64,000 nucleotides of DNA from Panacagrimonas sp052389915 (GTDB taxonomy: Bacteria > Pseudomonadota > Gammaproteobacteria > Nevskiales > Nevskiaceae). Location: contig JBQTHL010000037.1 of the NCBI GenBank assembly GCA_052389915.1, positions 1-64,000 of the forward strand, in the 5' to 3' direction. This document shows, piece by piece, positions 52,251 through 60,021 of the stretch. The position numbers and the translations under genes were made by a program. The notes below the pieces were generated by a model. The model saw only the letters and a program-made list of their open reading frames with translations, was not told where the DNA came from and did no database searches. Positions within the stretch are counted from its first letter, which is position 1. Every line of letters begins with the position of its first letter.

Positions 52251-52469
52251 CTAGCTCGGCGAGGACCCCGCAGAAGAGATCTTCTTCAGCTCCTTCTCTG
52301 CCCGATTCAGCATGCGAATCAACGAGTCGGTCAAGGCCCGTTCAACTTCCGCGCTGATGTCGAAAGCGGCAGCTTGTTCGGTAACGTTGTCGAGCCTGTC
52401 AGAAACGTCCTTCGGGACTGACAGCTTGAAGGTTCGGACGATCAGTTTCGGATTCGGTCTCAGCAGCAT
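52251..52469 (-). CDS. Small hypothetical protein, RHH-like
   Basis: A 72-residue protein. VRTFKLSVPKDVSDRLDNVT followed by two helices resembles ribbon-helix-helix DNA-binding proteins. CCGGAGAATTAAG precedes the start at 52469. It lies one base after the stop of the larger hypothetical gene, so they form an operon. The role may be regulatory. Confidence 0.6.
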   Translation of the reverse strand: MLLRPNPKLIVRTFKLSVPKDVSDRLDNVTEQAAAFDISAEVERALTDSLIRMLNRAEKELKKISSAGSSPS

Positions 52470-52470
52470 C

Positions 52471-53286
52471 TTAATTCTCCGGGTCAGGTTTCTTAGGGGT
52501 ATCCGCGTCGTTCGAATTCGGAAAATCCAGGTCGTCGGGACCGTCAAACCAGAACCGCTGGCCTCTCGCCGCGCGCCGCACCAGCGCACTCAGCGGAACG
52601 CTGTGCGACTTCCGCCCGCTCGCCCAGCGGATGGTCGCGGGAATCGCCGGAGCGGGCTTGTTGCGTTTCTTGCACTGCGACGTGATGTACCGATACAACC
52701 CATATACATCCTGCCGGACACCGCGCAGGCCCGGGCACAGCTGCAACGTCCGAATCAACTGCGAAAGGCGGCCGTCGGTGCGCTGAGCCCAATGCCGAAT
52801 AGAAGCCTTGAGCCGTTCCAGCACGTCCCTCGAAATGCGCCACGTCCAGGTCACAGAACCGATGCGGAATCCGCCCCCACGGCGCGCGTACTTCAGCCGG
52901 TGGACGGTGTCCACCGGCAGCTGCACGAGCTCAAACCACCACGGCCAGGTGATGCGCGTGGACCGCGCATCGAGCCAACGCTCCATGCTGAGCAAGGGAT
53001 GCCTTCCATCGGTTCGCAGAAGCCACCAGTGGAAACCGAGGCCGCCCTGCTGGGGCCACATGAAGAGCCGGAAAGTGGCGCGCCCATCGCGGCGTGCGTG
53101 ATCTCGCTGCCCCACGGTCATGCCCAATTCGTAGCGCTCGTGAAAGCGTGCCGCGAGTGCTAAAGCGCGATCGGCCGGGACGGCGCCACAGACATACCAG
53201 AAAGCGCCGTGGGCGACGGCCATCTGGATGGCACGGAGAGTGTCGGTGGCGCTCGTAAAGACAGCGGGATTGAACATCGGATGCAC
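52471..53286 (-). CDS. Hypothetical protein of mobile elements
   Basis: A 271-residue, tryptophan-rich, basic protein (FHWWLLRTDGRHPLLSMERWLD, WPWWFELVQLP, GSVTWTWRISRDVLERLKASIRHW) with no family that I recognise with certainty. It reminds me of uncharacterised replication- or transfer-region proteins of plasmids. The pairing with a small RHH-like protein supports that. No catalytic motif stands out. Confidence 0.55.
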   Translation of the reverse strand: MHPMFNPAVFTSATDTLRAIQMAVAHGAFWYVCGAVPADRALALAARFHERYELGMTVGQRDHARRDGRATFRLFMWPQQGGLGFHWWLLRTDGRHPLLSMERWLDARSTRITWPWWFELVQLPVDTVHRLKYARRGGGFRIGSVTWTWRISRDVLERLKASIRHWAQRTDGRLSQLIRTLQLCPGLRGVRQDVYGLYRYITSQCKKRNKPAPAIPATIRWASGRKSHSVPLSALVRRAARGQRFWFDGPDDLDFPNSNDADTPKKPDPEN

Positions 53287-53399
53287 TCCTTTTGTGGGGG
53301 AATGCCTTATGGGTATCCGAGTTTTTCGAAGCCGAATGGATCATCGTTCTGGGTGACTGCCTCAGCCAGGGCGGCGAAGGCTTTCTCAAGGTGAGCGCG

Positions 53400-54851
53400 A
53401 AGTTGCTATAGCGGGCCTGTATGCGCGCACATGCTTAAAGAGATTCCTGTGGCGCGCACCCGCGACGCCGGCCGTGCAGGCCGCCGTTCGAGGGGAGCCC
53501 CACAGGGCCGCGCGCCGTTCAATCGGCGCCCTCCGCGAGTGGCTTCAGAATTCGCGGATACCCAATGTAAGTCTCGACTTGTTCGGGGACGGCCTAACCA
53601 ACCGTTGGCGGCTTGATGCCGCCAATGTCGGGGAGTCACCGCCCCCGACACATCGATACGACCCGCTCTCCGTAGGGGAGCCACGCACGACCAACCATCG
53701 TGCAGACCGCCGTAGCGCAGTGCCGCTAATTCGGCTCGCTGCGCTGTAACGGACGCTGGTGGGTGAAACTCCCACCTTCTATCCAATCAAGCCGATATGG
53801 GAATCGACGGGATTGGGCGACGCGGAAACGGGAGTCGTGGTGACACGACGCTGCTAACCGGACAATTCATCGTCTGGGTGTGGCTCAGGTGCTTGGCGAC
53901 GGCCATCACTGAAACCCTGCCATTTGTACATCGAAGCAGGAGGATCGAAAGATCCGTCAGAACTGCCATCGGCATGCTCGAAAGGGTATGACGATTGCCA
54001 CGACGTGGGCTGTTGCACATCGGGAATTCATAACCGATGTGAGCCGTGTGGAACGGCGTGTCTCGATGGCGAAAGCTGTCGAGAGACCTGCATAGCTCAA
54101 GCGTAAACGGATCCGATGAGGATCCAAGTGGATGCACATGAAGTTGTATGCCATGAAGCCCCCTTTAGTGGTGGCTGACTGTCAGTGGAAGCGATTCGAT
54201 GAGTACGCGACGTGCTGGGAATCTCGGCGCGCGGAAATCTGGAGCAATCCGGTGAGGCTTTGCCTAGTCGATGATCGTGATGCTGGTTGGCTGGTGTGTT
54301 GGACGATGGTGGCTAACGTGGGAAAACGCTATTGGTGCCGGGAGGTCCCCGGGCAAGCCCAGTAGCGAGGAGCGAAAGTGCTTTCGGAATGGAAACAGTT
54401 CGAAAGCCGGATGAGTGGCCTTGCCACCCGGCGAAAGCCGGTACGAGTCGCGGATGCCCTTGTGGCTACGTGATGCTCGACAGTGCGATGCAGTCGAAGC
54501 ATGTCGAGGAGTTGGTGGAGCAATCTGCCGGCGAAAGGAAAGTCCCTAGCGGTCGGAAGGGTCGTAGTAACGCGGGTGGTACCGCGCGGATGTGGTGAGA
54601 AGCGGAGTGGACGGGTGGTGCCGTTGCTCTGCTTCGTTTCAGGACCGGCCTTGGCCGGATCATTCACACAAGTTGCCAGGCAGGCGATTTCAATCGGACC
54701 GGGGATCGCGCCCCGAACCAACAGCGACGTTTCGCGAGCGACCTCGTGATGGCTGGCCGACGACGGCCGTTATCGCTCCGGCGATGACGTAAGCACTGGT
54801 TGCTTCGGCAACTGGTGATTCACATAGGCCCCCTCTTGGGAGGGGGCCTAT
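53400..54851 (+). ncRNA. Candidate large structured RNA (unassigned; possibly group II intron-derived)
   Basis: About 1.45 kb lacking a convincing protein gene but dense in stems. Perfect hairpins: 53605-53625 (8 bp), 53626-53650 (8 bp), 53685-53703 (6 bp), 53714-53745 (7 bp), 53758-53776 (6 bp), 54017-54040 (7 bp), 54109-54125 (6 bp), 54476-54508 (7 bp). Tetraloop hairpins: 53834-53849 (GUGA), 53942-53955 (GAAA), 54061-54084 (10 bp with two G-U pairs, GAAA), 54428-54441 (GAAA) and 54795-54816 (9 bp with two G-U pairs, UUCG). GNRA and UUCG loops and G-U pairs fix the plus strand as the RNA sense. It ends at the hairpin 54824-54851. The 54.36-54.58 kb part recalls group II intron domain I; no domain V or reverse transcriptase was found. 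Confidence 0.6.
54824..54851 (+). terminator. Strong terminator-like hairpin ending the structured region
   Basis: ATAGGCCCCCTC and GAGGGGGCCTAT form a perfect 12-bp stem with a TTGG loop. The T-run is weak (TTCACCCGTTTTG). The following 54852-55139 shows no gene I can support. Confidence 0.8.
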
Positions 54852-55139
54852 TCACCCGTTTTGAAGCGTACGAGCTCGATCCAATGCCTTATTGGCCGAC
54901 ATATGGCTACCTAGCCGGTGACCTGAATCGCATTAAATCTATCTGGATCGGGTTAGATCGGACATAAACCGACACCATTTCCGTCTTGTTCGTGCCATTT
55001 CCAGCCGGTGACGACCGGCTGCAATGCGGGATCAGGATTGTGGTGGAACCCGCGAGGACAGTAACCGCCTCAGGCAGTGGAACTCTAGGTCGTGTTCCAT
55101 TGCTGACGATCGAGAGGGAGGGCGCAGTCGAAAAGATCG

Positions 55140-55700
55140 TTACCGGACCGTCACCGTGGGGAGAATGCTTTCGTGCAAAGCGCTGAGCACATCTGCGAGC
55201 CAAGTCACGGTCGGCACTTCGTCCAGCTGATGATGATGCACCCACTGTGCAAGGTCGTTTTCCCAGTTGATCTCGATTTGGTCGGTCAGTGACTCGAAGT
55301 GAAATGCATGCACGCGCCAACGTTTGCCATCAGCGCCCTCAAGCTCCAGAACGACGGCATGCTGCAGCGCCAGATGCTCATCACTGATCCCGGTCTCTTC
55401 AAAGATTTCCTGAATCGCCTGTTGCAACGGCTCTTCATGAGAAGGCAGAAAACCCGTTACGCAATGCCACTGCCCAATATCTGAACCGACCTGGGAGCTA
55501 CGGCGAAGCAGGCAGAGACGCTCACGACAAGTGAGAACTGCCGCCACAACTTCCTGCCCAGGCGCATCGTACCGGTGAACGGAAACGCCGGACTGCCGTA
55601 CTTTCCGGGGATACTGAGTAAGCGAGAGAACGTCGAAAAGACGCTGATCTGAGGAGTCAAAGTCCCAGCCTGGGTGGTAGGCGTGAGCCGCGTTCATCAC
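55140..55700 (-). CDS. NUDIX hydrolase
   Basis: A 186-residue Nudix protein. The Nudix box reads GFLPSHEEPLQQAIQEIFEE followed by TGI, fitting G-x5-E-x7-RE-U-x-EE-x-G-U except that Gln replaces the usual Arg. The remainder (GQWHCVTGFLP, RWRVHAFHFE, WVHHHQLDEVPTV) suits a nucleotide-sugar or capped-nucleotide pyrophosphohydrolase, but the substrate is open. It is translationally coupled (ATGA) to the small gene upstream. Base composition is lower in GC than the flanking catabolic genes, so I include it in the island. Confidence 0.85.
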   Translation of the reverse strand: MMNAAHAYHPGWDFDSSDQRLFDVLSLTQYPRKVRQSGVSVHRYDAPGQEVVAAVLTCRERLCLLRRSSQVGSDIGQWHCVTGFLPSHEEPLQQAIQEIFEETGISDEHLALQHAVVLELEGADGKRWRVHAFHFESLTDQIEINWENDLAQWVHHHQLDEVPTVTWLADVLSALHESILPTVTVR

Positions 55701-55906
55701 GCCCGCTCCATCAAATATCGATTGATGCGGACAACGTGCGACGACATGCCGCGAACGCGTTCGTCGTAGACACGAGCAATGTCTTCGCTCCCAAGGCGCT
55801 CGATCTTCAGGCCACGGGCATCGAGATCAGCGAGGGGCCGAGTGCAGAGTGGTGTGGCGATTGCCCGCCCGAGACTGCCAACGATAATTCCGTCAAACGG
55901 AAGCAT
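55697..55906 (-). CDS. Small hypothetical protein coupled to the Nudix gene
   Basis: A 69-residue protein (LPFDGIIVGSLGRAIATPLC, ERLGSEDIARVYDERVRGMS) with no recognised family. GGAGGAATTCAT precedes the ATG at 55906 at ideal spacing, supporting the start. Its stop overlaps the Nudix start by four bases. It might be the shortened remnant of a larger enzyme or a dedicated partner of the Nudix protein. Confidence 0.6.
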   Translation of the reverse strand: MLPFDGIIVGSLGRAIATPLCTRPLADLDARGLKIERLGSEDIARVYDERVRGMSSHVVRINRYLMERA

Positions 55907-56040
55907 ATGAATTCCTCCAAACGGGCTTATCGAGCTACAAAAGTGGCCGTGCCCTTCTGAGATGCGTTGCGACAGTACCGACGTGAGCATCACGTACTGA
56001 GGCCTGATCGACAGAGTCGAGCGAGAGACCTTCCGCGTCA

Positions 56041-56058
56041 GTCCCCCCGGTTGGGGAC
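56041..56058. promoter_or_regulatory. GTCCCC-N6-GGGGAC palindrome, copy 1 (operator candidate)
   Basis: GTCCCCCCGGTTGGGGAC, 58 bases before the aldehyde dehydrogenase ATG. It has the same 6-6-6 architecture as the copies at 61370 and 62304. A likely binding site for the LuxR-type regulator of the cluster. Confidence 0.7.
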
Positions 56059-56116
56059 TGACGGTGAGACGCCCAGCGCCGAAGCTGCCACTCCCTCATC
56101 TCGTCCAGGTTCCGAA

Positions 56117-57451
56117 ATGGCTTCCGATCGATCTCTCGCTGAAATTTTCGAAGCGCAACGCAACCATCAGTGGACCGTGCGGCAGTCCACCGCAGAACAG
56201 CGCAAGCAAAAGCTGCTCAAGCTCAAGGAAGTCGTTCTGAAGCATGCGGCGGCCATCGGTGAGGCACTGAAGGCCGATCTCGGTCGTCCCGTCGAATCAC
56301 CGATGTCGTTCGAGGCCGGCGTGATCGTCGGAGACATCGATCACACCATTGCGCATCTGGATGAGTGGCTGAAACCGCGTCCGGTCACGCTGACGAATCC
56401 GTCGCCTGGCGCTCAGGCATTCCTGCAGTACGAGCCGCGCGGCGTGGTGCTGCTGTTCGGCGCCTGGAACTTCCCGATCAGCCTGCTCTTCACGCCGATG
56501 ATCCCGATGATCGCGGCGGGCAACTGCGTGATCGCCAAGCCCAACGAGATGGCGCCCGCCTGCAGCAAGCTGGTCGCGCAGATCGTGGCTGAGGCCTTCG
56601 ATCCCCGCGAGATCACTGTTGTCGAAGGCGGCGTGGATCTTTCCAACCAGCTCCTCGAATTGCCGTTCGACCACATTTTCCTGACTGGCAGCCCCCGCGT
56701 CGGCAAGACCGTGATGGCGGCTGCGGCCAAGCACCTCAGCACCGTTACGCTGGAACTCGGTGGAAAGTGCCCGGTCATTCTCGACAAGACCGCCAATCTC
56801 GCCGCCGCCATCCCGCAGATCGGCATCGGTCGCACGATGAACAACGGCCAGACCTGCCTCTGCGCGGACTACGCGCTCGTGCCCAAGTCGATGCGCGGCG
56901 AATTTATCGAAAAGCTTAGCGCCTTCATCAGCGCGACCTACTACGAAAACGGTGAGTTCAAGGCGGAGCGCAATGCGCGCTTCGTGGATCGCCGGAATTT
57001 TGATCGCGTGAAGGGCTATCTCGACGATGCGCTCAAGCGCGGTGCGAAGATCGCGTTCGGCGGTGGCTCGAACGCCGAGGCACTGACGATGGAGCCGACG
57101 GTGCTCATCGACGTGCCTGCCGACGCCCTCGTCATGCAGGAAGAAATCTTCGGGCCGCTGCTGCCGGTGGTCACCTACGACGATCCTTCCGAGGTCCACG
57201 GTCACATCCGGGGCGGCGGCAAGCCCCTGGCGCTTTACGTGTTCTCGCAGGATCAGGCCTTTGTCGACGGCGTGCTGCGCAATACGTCTTCGGGCGGCGT
57301 GAGCGTCAACGGCTGGGCACTGCACTGGTTCGAACCCGCGCTTCCCTTCGGTGGCGTCAACTCGAGCGGTTCGGGCCGCTACCACGGCGAGCACGGCTTC
57401 CGCGAGGTTTCGCACGAGCGTGCGGTGTACTGGGCTCCGGCCGGCGCCTGA
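56117..57451 (+). CDS. Aldehyde dehydrogenase, coniferyl-aldehyde-dehydrogenase-like (ALDH3 type)
   Basis: A 444-residue class-3-type aldehyde dehydrogenase. The glutamate is in TVTLELGGKCPVILD, the catalytic cysteine in MNNGQTCLCADYAL, and LLFGAWNFPISLLFTPMIPMIAAG is the cofactor segment. The shortened C-terminus (PALPFGGVNSSGSGRYHGE) is typical of ALDH3 and coniferyl aldehyde dehydrogenases. The start at 56117 was chosen because upstream in-frame sequence contains the operator-like palindrome. It is co-transcribed with the MFS gene and would oxidise an aldehyde made by the P450 and SDR. Confidence 0.88.
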   Translation: MASDRSLAEIFEAQRNHQWTVRQSTAEQRKQKLLKLKEVVLKHAAAIGEALKADLGRPVESPMSFEAGVIVGDIDHTIAHLDEWLKPRPVTLTNPSPGAQAFLQYEPRGVVLLFGAWNFPISLLFTPMIPMIAAGNCVIAKPNEMAPACSKLVAQIVAEAFDPREITVVEGGVDLSNQLLELPFDHIFLTGSPRVGKTVMAAAAKHLSTVTLELGGKCPVILDKTANLAAAIPQIGIGRTMNNGQTCLCADYALVPKSMRGEFIEKLSAFISATYYENGEFKAERNARFVDRRNFDRVKGYLDDALKRGAKIAFGGGSNAEALTMEPTVLIDVPADALVMQEEIFGPLLPVVTYDDPSEVHGHIRGGGKPLALYVFSQDQAFVDGVLRNTSSGGVSVNGWALHWFEPALPFGGVNSSGSGRYHGEHGFREVSHERAVYWAPAGA

Positions 57452-57458
57452 CGTCCCG

Positions 57459-58811
57459 ATGCCGCAGTCTGCGGTGGATGTCGGCGTAGGCGACGAGGTC
57501 GCGAGCAAACCTCGTTCGCCCGACCTTGCGCCGGCGTCGCCGGCGCGTCGCTGGTCGGTCGTCGCGCTGCTGATGATCGCCTACGTCCTGAGCCTGGCGG
57601 ATCGACAGATCCTGAGCCTGCTGGTCGGCCCCATCCGGGCTGACCTGCAGGTCAGCGATACGCAGATGAGCCTGCTGATGGGGCTGTCCTTCGCCCTGTT
57701 CTACACGGTCTGCGGCCTGCCGGTGGCGCGCATCGCCGATAGCGGCAGCCGGCGACTGCTCATCGTCGTCGGGGTGGCATTCTGGAGCCTTGCAACCGCC
57801 GCATGCGGGCTGGCGCAACGCTACTGGACGCTCATGTTCGCGCGGATGGGCGTCGGCATCGGTGAGGCCGCGTTGTCGCCAGCTGCGTACTCGCTGATCA
57901 CGGACTTGTTTCCCCAAGGGCAACGAGCGCTGGCCATCAGCATCTACTCGTCCGGAATCTACCTGGGGTCCGGCTTGGCCCTGGCGGTCGGCGGGCTGAT
58001 CGTGTCGTGGGCGGAATCAATGGGGACCATCACGCTGCCTGCACTGGGAGTGATTCGCTCGTGGCAGGTGGTCTTCCTGGTGCTGGGCGCGGCGGGTTTA
58101 CTGTTCAGCGTTGTACTGCTGCTGTTGCTCAAGGAACCGCCAAGGGGCGTAGGGCATCGCACGGCCTCTCTCGCGGAGGTCGGGTCGACCGTGCGCAGCA
58201 AGTGGACCGCCGTCGTCGGTCACAATCTGGGCTTCAGCCTGCTCTCGCTCGTCACCTACGCCACCCTGGCCTGGACGCCGAGCTTTTTCATGCGCGTTCA
58301 CAACCTCAGCGCCGCCGAAGTCGGGATGCAGTACGGACTCGTCGTCGCCCTCGCTGGCACGATCGCCATCGCGTTCGGCGGACGGGTAGCCGACGTGCTC
58401 ATCGCCAGTGGGCGGCGCGACGGTGCGATGCGCGTGGCGCTGGCGGCGGCGCTGCTTGGCATCCCGGCCTGCAGCCTATTCCTGTGGCCGGGTTCGCCGG
58501 CCTGGGCCATGTGGTTGACCGCTCCGTTGCTGTTCAGTCTGGCGCTGCCCATGGGCGCAGGGCCTGCGGCCCTGCAGCAACTGTTCCCCTCCAACATGCG
58601 GGGTCAGGCCTCGGCGCTGTATGTTTTCGTCGTCAACCTGATCGGCCTGGGCCTCGGGCCGACCGTGGTGGCGCTGCTGACCGAGTACGTTTTTGAGGAT
58701 CCGAAAGCGGTGGGCAAGTCACTGGCCATCGTAGCGATCACCGGTTTGACCGGCGCCGCCCTGTGCCTTGAGTGGGGCCGCCGTCAGTTCCTGCGTCACC
58801 TTCCCTCGTAG
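57459..58811 (+). CDS. MFS transporter
   Basis: A 450-residue major facilitator with about 12 membrane segments. SLADRQILSLLVGPIRADLQ and the loop RIADSGSRRLL (motif A) resemble transporters of aromatic acids and related organic anions. It begins seven bases after the aldehyde dehydrogenase stop. It probably imports the substrate of the cluster or exports a product. Confidence 0.9.
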   Translation: MPQSAVDVGVGDEVASKPRSPDLAPASPARRWSVVALLMIAYVLSLADRQILSLLVGPIRADLQVSDTQMSLLMGLSFALFYTVCGLPVARIADSGSRRLLIVVGVAFWSLATAACGLAQRYWTLMFARMGVGIGEAALSPAAYSLITDLFPQGQRALAISIYSSGIYLGSGLALAVGGLIVSWAESMGTITLPALGVIRSWQVVFLVLGAAGLLFSVVLLLLLKEPPRGVGHRTASLAEVGSTVRSKWTAVVGHNLGFSLLSLVTYATLAWTPSFFMRVHNLSAAEVGMQYGLVVALAGTIAIAFGGRVADVLIASGRRDGAMRVALAAALLGIPACSLFLWPGSPAWAMWLTAPLLFSLALPMGAGPAALQQLFPSNMRGQASALYVFVVNLIGLGLGPTVVALLTEYVFEDPKAVGKSLAIVAITGLTGAALCLEWGRRQFLRHLPS

Positions 58812-58875
58812 GCGCCCGCTCACCAAGCCGCGTGAAAGCGGACGATGGTTGGGCGGACGGCTGGACGCACGGCCC

Positions 58876-59688
58876 TCAAGTCGTGTTCGACTTCTCGAAA
58901 CCCGGGCGTGGAATGAGTGTCATCAGGGCCTGGTGCACGCCGCCATCGACGTCCAGGTCCTGCCCGGTCATGTAGCTGGCGCGATCACTCGCCAGGAACA
59001 GGATCGCGTCGGCGATATCGCCCATCGTGCCAATGCGGCGCAGCGGCGCGATGGCGCAGCGGCGCGCCAGTGTGTCCGGATCCTTGTAGATGGCTTCCGA
59101 CAGCGGTGTACGGATCATCGCGGGGCTGACGACGTTGCTGCGAATTCCGAACTCGCCCCACTCGACCGCCAAAGTCCGCGACAGCATCTGCACGCCCGCC
59201 TTGCTGACGCTGTACGCACCGATGAATGGCTGCGGCTCGCTTCCGGCGAGTGAACCGACGTGTATCAGCGAACCCCGTCGCCGCTCGATCATCTCCTTGC
59301 CGAAGATCTGCGAGCAGAGAAAGTAACCGGTCAGATTCACGTTGATGAGCGCGTTCCAATCCTGGAGCGTGAGCGTTGCCATCGCGCCCGGGCGCACCAG
59401 CGCCGCGTTGTTCACCAGGACGTCGCAGGGGCCGATCGCCTTGGACGCTGCGACACGCGCCGCTTCGATGCTGGATGGATCGGTGACGTCGCATGCGAGC
59501 ACCACCGCCGATCCGCCCTTGGCGCGGATTCGATCCGCGGCCTCCTCGCATCCGCCAACATTGCGGTCGAGCAATGCGACCTGCACACCGACCGCCGCCA
59601 GGGATTCGGCGATCTGCTGGCCGATGCCGCCTCCGGCACCCGTCACCACCGCCGAGCGCCCCGCAAGATCCAGCCAGTCTTGAGTCAT
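58876..59688 (-). CDS. SDR family oxidoreductase
   Basis: A 270-residue classical SDR. TGAGGGIG is at residues 16-23, NNAA (VNNAALVRPG) replaces NNAG, and YSVSKAG supplies the catalytic Tyr and Lys. The aspartate in LLDRNVGG after the second strand suggests NAD preference. The C-terminus has the usual MTGQDLDVDGG. It is the third gene of the P450, ferredoxin, SDR operon and is the obvious candidate for oxidising the P450-made alcohol. Confidence 0.9.
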   Translation of the reverse strand: MTQDWLDLAGRSAVVTGAGGGIGQQIAESLAAVGVQVALLDRNVGGCEEAADRIRAKGGSAVVLACDVTDPSSIEAARVAASKAIGPCDVLVNNAALVRPGAMATLTLQDWNALINVNLTGYFLCSQIFGKEMIERRRGSLIHVGSLAGSEPQPFIGAYSVSKAGVQMLSRTLAVEWGEFGIRSNVVSPAMIRTPLSEAIYKDPDTLARRCAIAPLRRIGTMGDIADAILFLASDRASYMTGQDLDVDGGVHQALMTLIPRPGFEKSNTT

Positions 59689-59695
59689 GAGCGTT

Positions 59696-60019
59696 TCAGA
59701 CCTGTGGGTTCGCGATTCGCACGACGATGCCATCGAGCGCTTCACTCATCACGAGTTGGCAGCTCAGGCGACTGTTGGGCTGGCGCCCCGCTGCGGTGCA
59801 TTCGAGCATCTGGTCCTCGTTGGGGCTGATCGCCGGAACGCGGTCGAGGAATGCGGGCTCGACAAAGACATGGCAGGTCGCGCAGGCCAGCGCGCCCCCG
59901 CAGTCGCCGACGATTCCGGAGATTCCGCTCGACGTGGCGGCCTGCATCAGGCTGCTTCCGAGGTCGACGTCGATTTCGATGGCCGCATCTTCGGCCGAGA
60001 TGAAAGTGGCTTTGGGCAT
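59696..60019 (-). CDS. [2Fe-2S] ferredoxin (putidaredoxin/adrenodoxin type)
   Basis: A 107-residue ferredoxin. Cluster ligands C40, C46, C49 and C87 follow the C-x5-C-x2-C-xn-C pattern (DCGGALACATCHVF ... RLSCQLV). It lies two bases after the P450 stop, so it is most likely the electron donor of that P450. No matching ferredoxin reductase is in the window. Confidence 0.93.
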   Translation of the reverse strand: MPKATFISAEDAAIEIDVDLGSSLMQAATSSGISGIVGDCGGALACATCHVFVEPAFLDRVPAISPNEDQMLECTAAGRQPNSRLSCQLVMSEALDGIVVRIANPQV

Positions 60020-60021
60020 GG

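Larger units (their letters stand above)
42340..55960. mobile_element. Integrated genomic island at tRNA-Arg, encoded serine recombinase
   Basis: The left end lies in the 3' part of tRNA-Arg(UCU), into which the recombinase gene runs. Inside are mostly uncharacterised genes, an orphan DNA methyltransferase, plasmid-type KfrA-like and XRE proteins, gene scars and a hairpin-rich non-coding stretch. None of the palindromic intergenic repeats that pepper 0-35 kb occurs here. I could not find a second copy of the tRNA 3' end by eye, so the right end is an estimate: it must lie after the Nudix gene pair and before the catabolic regulon starting at 56.04 kb. No relaxase, type IV secretion or phage structural gene is visible. 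Confidence 0.65.

Noticed and set aside
53545..53785. Short open frames over the hairpin array (both strands)
   Set aside because: Low-complexity, serine- and arginine-rich translations without ribosome sites; the hairpins explain the sequence constraint better.
54132..54365. 77-codon open frame on the plus strand within the structured region
   Set aside because: It has a plausible-looking tryptophan-rich product but no proper ribosome site, no recognised family, and it spans sequence that is better explained by RNA stems. I keep it only as a possibility.
42340..56000. Prophage or conjugative element with structural or transfer genes
   Set aside because: No capsid, terminase, tail, relaxase or type IV secretion genes are recognisable; only a recombinase and accessory genes support the island call.
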